From NCBI GenBank assembly GCA_020346745.1, contig CP070787.1:2859475-2912060 (forward strand): a stretch of DNA of 52,586 nucleotides, written 5' to 3'. The notes below the pieces were generated by a model, which was not told the DNA's origin, ran no database searches, and saw only the letters and a program-made list of their open reading frames with translations. Positions within the stretch are counted from its first letter, which is position 1. Every line of letters begins with the position of its first letter. Both the position numbers and the translations under genes were made by a program. Below, in pieces: positions 34,285-44,311 of the stretch. The DNA is from Fidelibacterota bacterium (GTDB lineage Bacteria; Fidelibacterota; Marinisomatia; SCGC-AAA003-L08; TS1B11).

Positions 34285-34503
34285 ATGTCCTTGGGCTTTG
34301 GTGAAATTCTGGTCATTTTGTTCATTATTCTGTTATTGTTTGGTGCGAAGAAGCTGCCCGACCTTGCCCGCGGTCTTGGTCAAGGCATGCGGGAGTTCAA
34401 ACGTGCTACCAATGAGATCCAGGATGAAATTAAATCAGCGACTGATCTGGACGAGCCGCCAAAGAAGGTGACTGATAGCTCTACGTCAGAGAAGAAAGAC
34501 TAG
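34285..34503 (+). CDS. tatA: Twin-arginine translocase subunit TatA/TatE
   Basis: Protein of 72 residues. Single N-terminal membrane helix (GFGEILVILFIILLLFG), then the hinge and amphipathic helix AKKLPDLARGLGQGMREFKR, then a charged tail. TatA oligomers form the passage for folded proteins with twin-arginine signals. TatC is not in the window. Preceded by a strong ribosome site and a 106-base spacer that may hold a promoter; gatA begins 18 bases after its stop. Confidence 0.94.
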   Translation: MSLGFGEILVILFIILLLFGAKKLPDLARGLGQGMREFKRATNEIQDEIKSATDLDEPPKKVTDSSTSEKKD

Positions 34504-34521
34504 CCGGCCGATTTTCTCACA

Positions 34522-35883
34522 GTGTCCCGCAAAATAGAGGAGCGGATCAAGGCCTTTCCCGCCGCTCTGAAATCACACCAGGAACTCAATGCGGTCATTA
34601 CCGATACTTCAGCCCAGGCGCTGGAACGTGCGTCGGCCGGTCGTGCGAATGGTGTCCTGTCGGAACATTTACTCGCGATTAAAGACAATCTGAACCTGCA
34701 GGCTTATCCCACCAGCTGTGCATCGCGCACTCTGGAGGGCTACGTCTCCCCCTATACAGCCACGCCGGTGCAGCGCTTGTTGGATGCCGGGGCAGCAATT
34801 GTAGCCAAGACGAACCTGGATGAGTTTGCCATGGGGTCGTCTACTGAGTATTCCTGCTTTGGCCCCGCACGACATCCTCAGAACCAGGAGCTGGTCCCTG
34901 GTGGCAGCAGTGGAGGGTCAGCGGTAGTAGTTGCCGCCAACCTGGTGGATGCGGCCCTGGGAAGTGATACGGGGGGATCGGTACGCCAACCGGCAGCCTT
35001 TTGCGGAGTGTATGGACTTAAGCCGACCTACGGGCGGATTTCCCGCTACGGTTTGGTGGCTTTTGCCTCCTCATTCGATCAGGTTGGAGTATTTGCACGC
35101 ACTACAGAGCTTACAGCCAAGGTATTCGAGGTCATCGCTGGGCATGATCCACAAGACAGTACCTGCGCGGCTGAGCCGATTGACACATTCACTTACGATG
35201 AGGAGCGCACCCGGAGCCTCACTATTGGGATTGCTCCAGAATATGAACATGCAGACATAGACCAGGAGATCCGCGAGAGGTACCTTGACCTTACGCAATT
35301 TCTCAAGAGCGAGGATTTTTCGGTTACAGATATCTCCCTACCTCACACGGATTACGGAATCGCCGCTTACTATATTCTTACAACCGCCGAGGCCTCATCC
35401 AATCTGGCCCGATACGATGGGATTCGATACGGACGGCGCGATTTGGAGGGGGACGACCTCGAGGCCCTATATATGGACACCCGCAGCCATGGATTTGGGC
35501 CCGAAGTACAACGGCGCATCATGCTGGGTACCTATGTCCTCTCTGCAGGCTACGTAGATCGATACTATAACCGGGCCCAGCGGGTTCGGCGGCTTATCCA
35601 GCAGGATTTTCTCTCTGCGTTTGATAACGTGGATATCCTGATCACACCGACTGCACCCACCCTGCCATTTCCTATTGGCACCAAGGTTGACGACCCGATT
35701 ACCATGTACTTATCGGATGTCTTTACAGTGCCGATGAGTCTGGCTGGTGTTCCATCCATGAATATCCCAGTCGGCCGAGCCCGCGACGGCCTTCCTATAG
35801 GGCTGCAGCTGACAGCAGCCCACTTCGGCGAGGAAACTATTTTCCAACTCAGCCGTTTTATCGAGCAAAGATATTCTATCTGA
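34522..35883 (+). CDS. gatA: Aspartyl/glutamyl-tRNA amidotransferase subunit A
   Basis: Protein of 453 residues of the amidase-signature family. The Ser-cisSer-Lys triad is present: Lys54 (LLAIKDN), cis-Ser129 (PGGSSGGSA) and nucleophile Ser153 ([10 protein letters not shown]). [20 protein letters not shown] is typical of GatA rather than generic amidases. With GatB and GatC it amidates Glu-tRNA(Gln) and/or Asp-tRNA(Asn); these partners are not in the window. GTG start. batA begins three bases after its stop. Confidence 0.95.
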   Translation: MSRKIEERIKAFPAALKSHQELNAVITDTSAQALERASAGRANGVLSEHLLAIKDNLNLQAYPTSCASRTLEGYVSPYTATPVQRLLDAGAAIVAKTNLDEFAMGSSTEYSCFGPARHPQNQELVPGGSSGGSAVVVAANLVDAALGSDTGGSVRQPAAFCGVYGLKPTYGRISRYGLVAFASSFDQVGVFARTTELTAKVFEVIAGHDPQDSTCAAEPIDTFTYDEERTRSLTIGIAPEYEHADIDQEIRERYLDLTQFLKSEDFSVTDISLPHTDYGIAAYYILTTAEASSNLARYDGIRYGRRDLEGDDLEALYMDTRSHGFGPEVQRRIMLGTYVLSAGYVDRYYNRAQRVRRLIQQDFLSAFDNVDILITPTAPTLPFPIGTKVDDPITMYLSDVFTVPMSLAGVPSMNIPVGRARDGLPIGLQLTAAHFGEETIFQLSRFIEQRYSI

Positions 35884-35886
35884 TAG

Positions 35887-36882
35887 ATGCTCGAGTTTCA
35901 ACAGCCGTGGTGGTTGCTGCTGCTGGTGGCAGTTCCCGCTATCTACTTCTGGTTTCTCCGTCGGGGATACAGATTGGAAGGCGTGGTGCGATTCTCTTCG
36001 CTGGCCCTCTTTCAATCAGAGGCTCTCCACTCCAGTCGCCTGAAAGCGGGTATCCTCCAGGGACTTAAACTGCTGCTGCTGACCTTGGTGTCGATTGCCC
36101 TAGCCCGTCCTCAGCTTTCTGATGTAGTGCGGGAAACCAAGGTTGAGGTGATCGATATCATATTGGTGCTTGATATTTCCTCCTCGATGCGGGCTGCGGA
36201 CCTCAAACCAAATCGACTGGAAGCAGCCAAGCGGGAAGCCCGGAAGTTTATCATGGGACGTCCCGAGGATCGCATCGGGATCGTTGTTTTTGCTGCGGAG
36301 TCTTTTATTCAGTGTCCCTTGACCCACGACACGCATGTCTTATTGAACCTGATGGACCAGGTGACTATTGTTGACAAGCAGCACGACGGCACGGCCATCG
36401 GGATGGCGATTGCCAATTCCATCAACCGTTTGCGTGATACCCCTTCAGCCAGCAAGGTGATGATCCTTCTATCGGACGGGAGTAACAATGCCGGTGAACT
36501 TGATCCGACCACGGCGGCCCAGCTAGCCCAGGAGTTCGGCATCAAAATCTACACCATTGGTGCCGGATCTCATGGGAGGGCTCCCTACCCTGTCAGTGAT
36601 CCGGTATGGGGCCAGCGGATGGTGAACGTGGAGGTGGAGCTGGACGAGGAAACCCTGCGGCAGGTAGCGGAGATTACCGGAGGCCACTATTTTCGAGCCA
36701 CCGACCAGGAGTCTCTGGCAGAGATCTATCGCCAGATAAATAATCTGGAACGAACGGAGATAGAAATAGAAGAATATCTGAATATCAAGGAACTGTACGG
36801 TTGGTTCCTGATCCCCGCGGGTATCTTAGGGCTGCTCCTGCCGGTTTTGGGCATTGGGATTTTCAAGAGGTTTGTAGCGTGA
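35887..36882 (+). CDS. batA: BatA-type von Willebrand factor A membrane protein
   Basis: Protein of 331 residues. Membrane helices near 7-25 and 59-76, a VWA domain (about 88-290) with an intact metal-binding MIDAS motif DISSS in IILVLDISSSM, and a C-terminal helix at about 308-327 (GWFLIPAGILGLLLPVLGIGIF). The layout is that of BatA in the Bacteroides aerotolerance operon. Bat proteins are thought to form an envelope complex driven by a MoxR ATPase; the function remains poorly defined. First of five bat genes, directly after gatA, and coupled to batB by a GTGA overlap. Confidence 0.9.
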   Translation: MLEFQQPWWLLLLVAVPAIYFWFLRRGYRLEGVVRFSSLALFQSEALHSSRLKAGILQGLKLLLLTLVSIALARPQLSDVVRETKVEVIDIILVLDISSSMRAADLKPNRLEAAKREARKFIMGRPEDRIGIVVFAAESFIQCPLTHDTHVLLNLMDQVTIVDKQHDGTAIGMAIANSINRLRDTPSASKVMILLSDGSNNAGELDPTTAAQLAQEFGIKIYTIGAGSHGRAPYPVSDPVWGQRMVNVEVELDEETLRQVAEITGGHYFRATDQESLAEIYRQINNLERTEIEIEEYLNIKELYGWFLIPAGILGLLLPVLGIGIFKRFVA

Positions 36883-37898
36883 TCCAGTTTGCCCAGCCGC
36901 AGTTGGCGCTACTTTTGATTCCTTGGTTGATATTATGGGTATGGACTCTATGGCGCCAGGAGCGAGTGATACGCCTGCTGAAGAATCTAGGCAGCAATCG
37001 CGTTCAGTGGTACGTCCTTGGCCGGGTACGCTTTCGTCGGCAGAGGATGAAGCATGTGCTCTTTTTCCTTGGGCTCGGATTTCTGATTGTGGCAGCGATA
37101 GGTCCCAAGGTGGGAACCAAGGTTGTGGAACTCAAGCGCCAGGGGGTGGATGTACTATTCGTACTGGATACCTCCACCAGTATGGACGCGACTGACGTCA
37201 AACCCAGCCGGATGGAGAAATCCAAGTACGAGGTGGGCCGTCTCATCGATGGTCTTAGAGGGGATCGAGTAGGCATGCTCGTATTCGCCGGCACCGCTCA
37301 TCTGCACTTCCCATTAACTTCGGATTACGCAGCAGCAAGACTCTTTCTGCGTGCAGTGGACACCCGGCTGGTGCAGGTTCAAGGGACAGTGTTGTCCGAA
37401 GCACTGGATCTAGCCCTCCGGACTTTCGATCAGGATACGAAAAAATACAAAACGGTGGTCATCCTAAGTGATGGCGAGGATCACGACGACCGAGCGTTTG
37501 AGTTTGCCCGGCAGGCGGCTGAGACGGGGATCGTCATCCACACTGTCGGGATTGGGACTCCTTCGGGGGCGCCGATCCCGTTGGAGGGGGGACGTGAGTT
37601 CAAGAAAGACAGGGGCGGACGCATCGTAACTTCCGCCCTCAATGAACCTATGCTTGAGGAATTGGCCAGAGTTGGCCACGGCACCTACTCGCGAGTTAAT
37701 AATCAGAGTGGCAGCCTGGGCGGGCTGTTGGAAGAAATTCTGTCAATGGAAAAGCGCACACTCAAGACACACGAGTTTTCCCAGTTCGAGGACCGTTATC
37801 AGCTTTTTGTTCTGCCCGCCTTGATCTGTTTTCTGTTAGAGCTATTCCTGCCTGGTGGACGCCAGGAGAGCCCGCAGGTGAGGAGGCGGTATGCCTAG
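36879..37898 (+). CDS. batB: BatB-type von Willebrand factor A membrane protein
   Basis: Protein of 339 residues. Membrane segments at about 11-24 and 56-74 precede a VWA domain with MIDAS DTSTS (VLFVLDTSTSMDATDVKPS), ILSDGEDHDD and a C-terminal helix (QLFVLPALICFLLELFLPGG). It is a paralogue of the preceding BatA. The frame is open further upstream, but GTG 36879 overlaps the batA TGA and gives the usual N-terminus. Overlaps batC by eight bases. Confidence 0.9.
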   Translation: MIQFAQPQLALLLIPWLILWVWTLWRQERVIRLLKNLGSNRVQWYVLGRVRFRRQRMKHVLFFLGLGFLIVAAIGPKVGTKVVELKRQGVDVLFVLDTSTSMDATDVKPSRMEKSKYEVGRLIDGLRGDRVGMLVFAGTAHLHFPLTSDYAAARLFLRAVDTRLVQVQGTVLSEALDLALRTFDQDTKKYKTVVILSDGEDHDDRAFEFARQAAETGIVIHTVGIGTPSGAPIPLEGGREFKKDRGGRIVTSALNEPMLEELARVGHGTYSRVNNQSGSLGGLLEEILSMEKRTLKTHEFSQFEDRYQLFVLPALICFLLELFLPGGRQESPQVRRRYA

Positions 37899-38646
37899 AC
37901 TTCTGATAGCTATATTGGTCGCGGCATCCATCAACGGGCAGGAGCCCCCGGAAGCCCAGCCGGATCCTGCGGACATTCCGGAAGATGTTATAGGTGTATG
38001 GCAGCAATATGAGAAGTTACTCAGCGAGTATCCTGGACATCCGATCCTCCACTATAATTTCGGGAATCTGGCATACGGGGCCGGAGACTATCAGAAAGCG
38101 CTGGAGGAATATCAAGCGGCGCTAAAAACCGACGACCGGGAGGCTCAGACCAGGGTACTATTCAATCTGGGCAACAGCCTTTTTCGAGCGGGGAAAATTG
38201 AAGACAGTAAAAGTTTCTATCGGAAAGTACTCGAGCTCAATCCCGATGATCAAGATGCCCGTATCAATTATGAACTAGCTGCCCAACTGGCGGAGCAGCA
38301 ATCCCGCCAGGATATACAGTCGTCAGCCAAAGACCCCAACGCGGAGCAGGAGGATTCCGAATCATCTGGTCAGGAATCGTCCCAGGAGCAGTCAGGTCAG
38401 CAGCAGGATCAATCGCAGTCGGAGGAGCAGGAGGATCAGTCTGAACAGCAGCAGGCGCAAGGAGAACAGAGCCAGGACCAGCCTGATGAGGAATCCACTG
38501 CCGATGCACAACAGAGCCAGGCTGAGGATGAACAGCAGCGTGAGGAAGTAGAGGCACTACTGAATGCCCTCCGCGCTAACGAGGACAACTTGCTAAAACG
38601 AACCTACCGGCCGCAGGCATCGGTGAAATTGGAGAAGGACTGGTGA
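37891..38646 (+). CDS. batC: BatC-type TPR protein with Gln/Glu/Ser-rich tail
   Basis: Protein of 251 residues. Signal peptide about 1-16, then three TPR-like repeats (about 48-140; LHYNFGNLAYGAGDYQKAL, VLFNLGNSLFRAGKIEDS). A low-complexity stretch rich in Gln, Glu, Ser and Asp follows (about 145-215), then a short helical end. BatC and related VWA-partner proteins commonly carry such tails. Probably a periplasmic scaffold for BatA/BatB. ATG 37891 has AGGAGG close upstream. Confidence 0.85.
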   Translation: MPRLLIAILVAASINGQEPPEAQPDPADIPEDVIGVWQQYEKLLSEYPGHPILHYNFGNLAYGAGDYQKALEEYQAALKTDDREAQTRVLFNLGNSLFRAGKIEDSKSFYRKVLELNPDDQDARINYELAAQLAEQQSRQDIQSSAKDPNAEQEDSESSGQESSQEQSGQQQDQSQSEEQEDQSEQQQAQGEQSQDQPDEESTADAQQSQAEDEQQREEVEALLNALRANEDNLLKRTYRPQASVKLEKDW

Positions 38647-38696
38647 GGCGAAGGCATAAATTTAGCTCACAGCTGATGAGATAAAGTGCAATCGGG

Positions 38697-40454
38697 ATGT
38701 CAATCATCGGTGGTATGAGATATAGTTGGATTTTCATCTCGCTGTCTGCCGTTCTCACAGCTCAGCCCAAGGTCCAGGCCATCGTCAGCGATACCAGGAT
38801 CATTGAGGGTCAGAGCTTCACCTTGGAGGTCCAATCGGAGGTTGGGGATATCCAGTCGGTATCCCAGGAGGGATTGAACGATTTCCAGATCATCTCAGGG
38901 CCCTCAACCTCCCGGAGCGTGCAGATCATCAATGGCGTGGTCTCTTCCACCTCCAGCTATAGCTGGACACTGCTTCCGCGACGCAGCGGGCAGTTGAGCA
39001 TTCCCAGCCTGGCGGTGAGGGTGGGGGGCAATACCCTGCGCACGGAGCCAGTACCAATCCAGGTGGTACCGGCAGCGGACGCTGCCAGTACCGGTAATCA
39101 GGATAAAGCAGGCCCTCTATTTCTGGTGGCTGAGGTGGATCCGCGGGAAGTTTATCGCGGGGAACAAATCACTGTCACGTGGACGCTCTTTACTCAATTA
39201 AATATTTCGGGATGGGAGATCGCATCTCAACCCAATCTGACTGGTTTTTGGGCGGAGGAACTTTTTGCCCCGAATAAATTGCAGCTGCGAGAGCGTGTTT
39301 ATCAGGGGCGACGATACTACACAGCGGTAGTACGCAGATTGGCTCTTTTCCCCACCCAATCTGGGGAGATCGAGATCGATCCCCTCGTATTGAAAATAGG
39401 GGTCCAGACGCGCGACCGGCGCCGGTTCGATCCCTTCTTTGATGACTTTTCCGTTTTCAGTCCCAGACGAGTGGAAAACAAGGTGGTCGCCTCATCGAAA
39501 GTGACCATCGCCGTCTCTCCAACGCCCATGGAGCATCGACCTCCAGATTACAGTGGCCTGGTGGGTCAGTATACCATATCTGGGACTCTGGATCGCACTG
39601 ACGTGCAGGAGGATGAGGCTGTCACTCTTACCCTGACGATCAGCGGTGCCGGCAATTTCAAAATGGTGGAAGTTCCACCGATTGATTTTCCCCGGGGACT
39701 GGAGGTCTTCGACCCAAAAGTAAGCCGTGAGCCATCTCTGGGTGACATTATCGGCGGTTCTAAAACCATCGAATATGTGATCATCCCACGGCAGTCCGGG
39801 ACTTTTCCCATACCCCATGTACGGCTCCCGTATTTCGATCCGGCTCAGGGGCGGTATGAAGTGCGTACGAGCGGGCCTTTCACTCTGAATGTACTGGCAG
39901 CAGACGATGACCTGGCCACTTCGTCGGGATATACTCGGCGTGAAGTGGCCCTGATGGGAACAGATATCCGCTTTCTGAAAGCGAGTCGTCCCCGCTGGTT
40001 AAAGACCGATAGGGGCTGGTATACATCTGGTCTGGTGCTACTAAATCTGGCAACGATTCTGCTGTTTGTAGCCCCGGCGATGAGTGAGCGCTTCCGCTAC
40101 CTAGCGGTGGTTCTGAAGCCTGGGCTGCAAGCCATCCGAGCCCACAGTACCGCCGTTGCCGTGGTAGAAAGGGCACCTGGTGACCCGAACCAGGTGTACG
40201 TTGCGCTCAATCAGGCTCTGACCATCTATCTGAATCACAAGCTTGGTCGTAAGACGAGAGAATATACCATGGCCGAGGCGGGAGACTTACTAGGGCAGAA
40301 GGGCGTGTCTGAAGAGGACTGGGAGGAACTGCAGCAGATTCTGGAACGGGCAGCTGCAGCGCGCTTTGGGCCGGTTGAAGCCGGGGACGCGGCAGCTGAC
40401 CGAGAGGCTTTCAAGCAGATCCTGAGCAGGGTGGAGGCCCAATGGTCAGACTGA
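38697..40454 (+). CDS. batD: BatD-type oxygen-tolerance membrane protein
   Basis: Protein of 585 residues. Signal peptide (RYSWIFISLSAVLTAQ), then a long beta-sandwich periplasmic region with repeated Ig-like segments (SFTLEVQSEVGDIQSVSQ; GEQITVTWTL; DEAVTLTLTISGAGNF). A membrane helix at about 445-463 (SGLVLLNLATILLFVAPA) precedes a cytoplasmic helical tail. The domain order matches BatD. ATG 38697 is used, with ATG 38715 an equally possible start. The gap after batC is 50 bases; the end overlaps batE by 13. Confidence 0.88.
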   Translation: MSIIGGMRYSWIFISLSAVLTAQPKVQAIVSDTRIIEGQSFTLEVQSEVGDIQSVSQEGLNDFQIISGPSTSRSVQIINGVVSSTSSYSWTLLPRRSGQLSIPSLAVRVGGNTLRTEPVPIQVVPAADAASTGNQDKAGPLFLVAEVDPREVYRGEQITVTWTLFTQLNISGWEIASQPNLTGFWAEELFAPNKLQLRERVYQGRRYYTAVVRRLALFPTQSGEIEIDPLVLKIGVQTRDRRRFDPFFDDFSVFSPRRVENKVVASSKVTIAVSPTPMEHRPPDYSGLVGQYTISGTLDRTDVQEDEAVTLTLTISGAGNFKMVEVPPIDFPRGLEVFDPKVSREPSLGDIIGGSKTIEYVIIPRQSGTFPIPHVRLPYFDPAQGRYEVRTSGPFTLNVLAADDDLATSSGYTRREVALMGTDIRFLKASRPRWLKTDRGWYTSGLVLLNLATILLFVAPAMSERFRYLAVVLKPGLQAIRAHSTAVAVVERAPGDPNQVYVALNQALTIYLNHKLGRKTREYTMAEAGDLLGQKGVSEEDWEELQQILERAAAARFGPVEAGDAAADREAFKQILSRVEAQWSD

Positions 40455-41197
40455 AGTGGCGTACTTTCTATACCTTCATGCTTGTTGTCACCTGTATACT
40501 GTCGGCGGGTCAGTCTGAGGACGAGATATACCGGCGTGGAATGGAGGCCTACCAGAATGAGCAGTGGTCCCTGGCGATTCAGGAATTCGAATCCATACTG
40601 AGGAGAGGGTATCAGGCGGAGGTTCTATATTATAATCTGGGGAATGCGTATTACCGCGGAGGGGATGTGGCGGGAGCCGTGTGGGCTTATGAAAAGGCTC
40701 TGAAGCTGAATCCCAACGACGCAGATGCCCGCTATAACCTGGTCCTGGCCAACCTTCGTGTGGAGGACCGGATTGATATTCCGGAGATTCCTTTTTATAT
40801 ACGCCTGTATCGAGGGATGCGGGAGAGTTTCACGCCAGCGGAATGGATTCGGTGGGTGTCAATCGTGCTGTTAGTTACCGGTCTGCTGTTTGCGCTGAGC
40901 CGCTTTTTACAGCGCCGCTGGTTGGCATGGCCTGTGCTGCCCGGCACCATCGCAGCGGTGCTGATTTTCCTGTTTGCTCTAGACAGTATTATCACAACCA
41001 GCCGGACCAGGGAAGGTATCATTTACAGTCCGGCCGTAACGGTCTACAGCGCGCCTTCGGAGCGTTCGACGAAGCTATTCGAGCTGCACGAAGGTCTCAA
41101 GGTCACCATTCTGGAGCAGAGCGAAGGCTGGTATCAGATCGAACTCATCGACGGCAAGAGCGGTTGGATGCTGTCCGATCAGCTGCGGTCCCTCTAA
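40442..41197 (+). CDS. batE: BatE-type TPR and SH3-domain membrane protein
   Basis: Protein of 251 residues. Signal or anchor at about 8-22, TPR repeats (about 28-105; AYQNEQWSLAIQEFESIL, YYNLGNAYYRGGDVAGAV), two membrane helices (about 137-153 and 160-182), and a C-terminal bacterial SH3 domain (about 195-251; VTVYSAPSERSTKLFELHEG then GWYQIELIDGKSGWML). This matches BatE. It closes the bat group. A 119-base gap with only a short CCTT/AAGG hairpin near 41260 precedes yebC. Confidence 0.88.
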   Translation: MVRLKWRTFYTFMLVVTCILSAGQSEDEIYRRGMEAYQNEQWSLAIQEFESILRRGYQAEVLYYNLGNAYYRGGDVAGAVWAYEKALKLNPNDADARYNLVLANLRVEDRIDIPEIPFYIRLYRGMRESFTPAEWIRWVSIVLLVTGLLFALSRFLQRRWLAWPVLPGTIAAVLIFLFALDSIITTSRTREGIIYSPAVTVYSAPSERSTKLFELHEGLKVTILEQSEGWYQIELIDGKSGWMLSDQLRSL

Positions 41198-41316
41198 GCT
41201 CATACGGTTCAAGAGCGGAAGGAAATACTAGAACGATACCGCCTGCGATGGGTGTTTATCCTTGTGCAAGGTTGTTCTTAAATTGGACTTGAAGCGCTGG
41301 CAGGCATAGAGGAGCG

Positions 41317-42066
41317 ATGTCGGGTCATAGTAAGTGGTCGACGATAAAGCGGAAGAAGGCGGCGGCCGACGCCAAGCGGGGTGCCGTTTTTACCCGTGTA
41401 ATCAAGGAGATCACCGTCTCCGCCCGCCTGGGTGGTGGAGATCCGACAGCGAATCCCCGTCTCCGAGTGGCTATTGGTCAAGCCCGTGGCGCCAACATGC
41501 CCCAGGCTAACATTGACAGGGCAATCAAGAAGGGCACCGGCGAGCTGCCCGGTGTGCGCTATGAGTCGGCTACTTATGAAGGATACGGCCCGGGTGGGGC
41601 GGCGATTCTGATGGATGTCTATACCGATAACAAGAAGCGGACCGTGGCCGACATTCGTCACCTCATGACGAAGTATGGGGGGAATCTGGGTGAATCTGGC
41701 AGTGTGGCGTGGCAGTTCGAAAACCGGGGCATCCTGACCGTCCCTGCCGATGAAGTATCTGAGAACGACCTTTTCGAGGCGGCAATCGAGTACGGGGCCG
41801 AGGAGTTGGACCAGGAGGATGATCTTTTCATCATCTCCGCTGCGGCAGATCAAGTCTACGACCTGCAGGAGGCTCTCAAGGCAAGAGACTTCACAGTGGA
41901 TTCGGTAGAAGTGGGTTTGGAGCCCACCAGCACAGTGACAGTGGAGGCCTCTGATGCCCGCAAACTGCTCCAGCTGTTGAATGCACTGGATGAGCTTGAA
42001 GACATCCAGAAAGTCTACTCCAACTGCGATATCGCTGAGGAAGATCTGGCTTCCTTTGCCAGCTGA
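41317..42066 (+). CDS. yebC: YebC/PmpR-family regulator
   Basis: Protein of 249 residues, nearly invariant in motif order: MSGHSKWSTIKRKKAAADAK, FTRVIKEI, GDPTANPRLR, YEGYGPGGAAI and the C-terminal EVGLEPTSTVTV. YebC proteins were long listed as DNA-binding regulators, and recent work on relatives points to help with translating difficult sequences such as proline runs; the local role is open. Next to ruvC in very many bacteria, as here (TGATG overlap). GGAG lies two bases before the ATG. Confidence 0.95.
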   Translation: MSGHSKWSTIKRKKAAADAKRGAVFTRVIKEITVSARLGGGDPTANPRLRVAIGQARGANMPQANIDRAIKKGTGELPGVRYESATYEGYGPGGAAILMDVYTDNKKRTVADIRHLMTKYGGNLGESGSVAWQFENRGILTVPADEVSENDLFEAAIEYGAEELDQEDDLFIISAAADQVYDLQEALKARDFTVDSVEVGLEPTSTVTVEASDARKLLQLLNALDELEDIQKVYSNCDIAEEDLASFAS

Positions 42067-42575
42067 TGCGGATACTTGGTCTTGATCCTGGCATTCGATG
42101 CACCGGTTACGGGCTCATCACAATAGACCGGCGGGAACCGAGCCTAGAGGATTACGGCATCATAACACCGCCCCCGGACGTCAGCATGGGTGAACGCCTG
42201 TCAGTACTCTATGATGATCTTGCCAAACTGATCGGCACAAATAAACCGGATGAATTCGCCATTGAGACCACCTTTTACGGCATCAATGTCAAATCGGCTC
42301 TCATTTTGGGCCAGGCCAAAGGGGTAGCCCTCCTGTGTGCTGCTCGCCACGGCTTGCCCACTGCCGAGTATGCTCCTCGTAAAGTGAAGCTGGCCACCAC
42401 CGGCAACGGGCAGGCTAGGAAAGAGCAAGTTCAATTCATGGTGCAGCGGATTTTGGGTATGGATCATATTCCCCAACCGATGGATGCCTCGGATGCGCTG
42501 GCGGTAGCCATCTGTCATCACCAGCAGCGTACACTCTTGAATGCCGACCTTTCAACCGAGGTACAGGGCGGATGA
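42066..42575 (+). CDS. ruvC: Crossover junction endodeoxyribonuclease RuvC
   Basis: Protein of 169 residues. The four catalytic acids are present: Asp7 (LGLDPGIRCTGYG), Glu67 (FAIETTFYG), Asp140 and Asp143 (MDASDALAVAICH). It cuts Holliday junctions as a dimer. Its stop overlaps the ruvA start by four bases. ruvB is absent from the window. Confidence 0.96.
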   Translation: MRILGLDPGIRCTGYGLITIDRREPSLEDYGIITPPPDVSMGERLSVLYDDLAKLIGTNKPDEFAIETTFYGINVKSALILGQAKGVALLCAARHGLPTAEYAPRKVKLATTGNGQARKEQVQFMVQRILGMDHIPQPMDASDALAVAICHHQQRTLLNADLSTEVQGG

Positions 42576-43168
42576 TCGTTCGTCTTGCAGGGCAACTGCT
42601 GGAGAAGCATCCTGATCACGTGGTATTGGATGTGAACGGCATTGGTTACCATGTGTGGATTACCTTGAATACATATGAAACCCTACCCAGAGCAGGTGAC
42701 CAGGCTACCCTGCTTACACATCACCAGGTTCGTGAGGACAGTCAGGAACTCTTCGGATTTACCCATGCCGAGGAGAGGGAAGTTTTCAAGCATCTGATCG
42801 CCATCAGTGGCATCGGGGCGAAGACAGCTATAACCATTTTAAGCGGTGCCCCCTCTGATGAATTTCGCCGCCGGGTGCAAGAAGGGGATGAGGTGGCCTT
42901 GACCGCCATCCCAGGCATAGGTCCCAAAATGGCCCGGCGGATTTTAACCGAGTTAAGAGATAAGTTCGAGGCTGAAATACCCGCTTGGGCGGCCGATTCC
43001 CCAACAGGATTGTCTGGAAAGGACGTGGTCACCCAAGCGGTTGAAAGTCTGATAGCCCTGGGCTATAAGCAGCATGAAGCTCGCCGGGCGGTGCAGGCGG
43101 CCGCGAAACAGGTCGATGAACCGGCACCCCTGGAGGACCTCATCCGGGCGGCTCTCAGCGCAAAGTGA
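42572..43168 (+). CDS. ruvA: Holliday junction branch migration protein RuvA
   Basis: Protein of 198 residues. Domain I OB-fold (IVRLAGQLLEKHPDHVVLDV), the two helix-hairpin-helix motifs (HLIAISGIGAKTAITIL and LTAIPGIGPKMARRIL), and C-terminal domain III (about 150-198) that touches RuvB (ALGYKQHEARRAV). A normal full-length RuvA. gcvT begins four bases after its stop. Confidence 0.96.
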   Translation: MIVRLAGQLLEKHPDHVVLDVNGIGYHVWITLNTYETLPRAGDQATLLTHHQVREDSQELFGFTHAEEREVFKHLIAISGIGAKTAITILSGAPSDEFRRRVQEGDEVALTAIPGIGPKMARRILTELRDKFEAEIPAWAADSPTGLSGKDVVTQAVESLIALGYKQHEARRAVQAAAKQVDEPAPLEDLIRAALSAK

Positions 43169-43172
43169 AGTA

Positions 43173-44264
43173 ATGAAGCGAACCTGCCTGTATGACCACC
43201 ATGTGCAGCTGGAGGCCAAGATCGTTCCTTTCGGGGGCTATGAAATGCCGGTACAATACACCAGCATCAAGGATGAACACCTGGCGGTGCGTTCCACTGC
43301 AGGATTATTCGATGTATCCCATATGGGTGAGTTTCGGATCGGCGGAGCCCAGGCGCTGTCATTTCTGCAAGACGTTACGATCAATGATGTGAGCGCACTC
43401 GAGCAGGGTCAGGCCCAGTATTCAGCCATGTGCTATTCCGACGGCGGTATCGTTGATGATATTCTACTTTACCGTCGTGAGAATCATTACTTTATGGTGG
43501 TAAATGCCGCCAACATCGAAAAGGACTTCGAGTGGCTCCAGTCCAATGTCAAAGGAAATGTCTCCCTGGAGAACTGGTCTGATCAAACCGGTCTGATCGC
43601 GATCCAGGGTCCCGTCAGCCGGGAACTGGCGAGCAGTGTTCTGGGGCTTGATCTTTCGAAGCTGGCCTATTATCACTTCATGGAAGGCAAGATTTACAAT
43701 CGGGATGTGATGATCAGTCGTACTGGGTATACGGGTGAGCTGGGTTTTGAGCTCTATATGAACCCGGAAACTACTCAGAAATTGTGGGAAGACTGTCTGA
43801 CGGCCGGAAAGGAAGTAGGTGCAATTCCCACCGGATTGGGCGCGCGGGACACCCTGCGCCTTGAGATGAAGTACTGCCTATACGGGAACGACATTACCGC
43901 CGAGACCAATCCTATCGAGGCGGGATTGGCTTGGATCACGAAGTTGGATAAGGGTCCATTCATCGGCTCGAAAGCTATCGCACTGGTCAAAGAGAGGAAG
44001 CCGTCCCGCCGACTGGTCGCCTTTGAGATGGCCGAGCGATCTATCCCGAGGCCTGGTTATCCTATCAATTTCTCCGGGCAGGAGGTGGGGGTGGTAACCA
44101 GCGGCACCCATTCACCCAGTCTTGAGCGTGGTATTGGACTCGGGTACGTGGTCCGCGAGCATGCCAAGGTTGGCACCGTCCTGGATGTGGAAATCAGGGG
44201 AAAGGCTGTAGAAGCCACCATTATTAAACCGCCATTCGTGAAAGATACGAGCGTGATGGCATAA
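43173..44264 (+). CDS. gcvT: Glycine cleavage system T protein (aminomethyltransferase)
   Basis: Protein of 363 residues. GcvT takes the aminomethyl group from the lipoylated H protein, releasing ammonia and forming methylene-tetrahydrofolate. Typical segments are [54 protein letters not shown], and [12 protein letters not shown] with [14 protein letters not shown] at the end. The frame runs upstream into ruvA, but ATG 43173 gives the normal start. No gcvH or gcvP is visible, so the rest of the system is elsewhere. Confidence 0.95.
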   Translation: MKRTCLYDHHVQLEAKIVPFGGYEMPVQYTSIKDEHLAVRSTAGLFDVSHMGEFRIGGAQALSFLQDVTINDVSALEQGQAQYSAMCYSDGGIVDDILLYRRENHYFMVVNAANIEKDFEWLQSNVKGNVSLENWSDQTGLIAIQGPVSRELASSVLGLDLSKLAYYHFMEGKIYNRDVMISRTGYTGELGFELYMNPETTQKLWEDCLTAGKEVGAIPTGLGARDTLRLEMKYCLYGNDITAETNPIEAGLAWITKLDKGPFIGSKAIALVKERKPSRRLVAFEMAERSIPRPGYPINFSGQEVGVVTSGTHSPSLERGIGLGYVVREHAKVGTVLDVEIRGKAVEATIIKPPFVKDTSVMA

Positions 44265-44311
44265 TGCATAGCACCAGCTATTATATGTACTTTTGGCAGT
44301 CAAATAGAGTC

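Noticed and set aside
36801-36878. Longer N-terminus for batB
   Set aside because: It would sit inside batA; GTG 36879 overlapping the batA stop gives the expected membrane-segment start.
38334-38535. Gln/Glu/Ser-rich run of batC as a novel repeat
   Set aside because: Low-complexity tails of this kind are common in BatC and similar VWA-partner proteins, and no exact repeat unit was found.
43074-43172. Longer N-terminus for gcvT
   Set aside because: It would lie inside ruvA and lacks GcvT similarity; ATG 43173 gives the family start.
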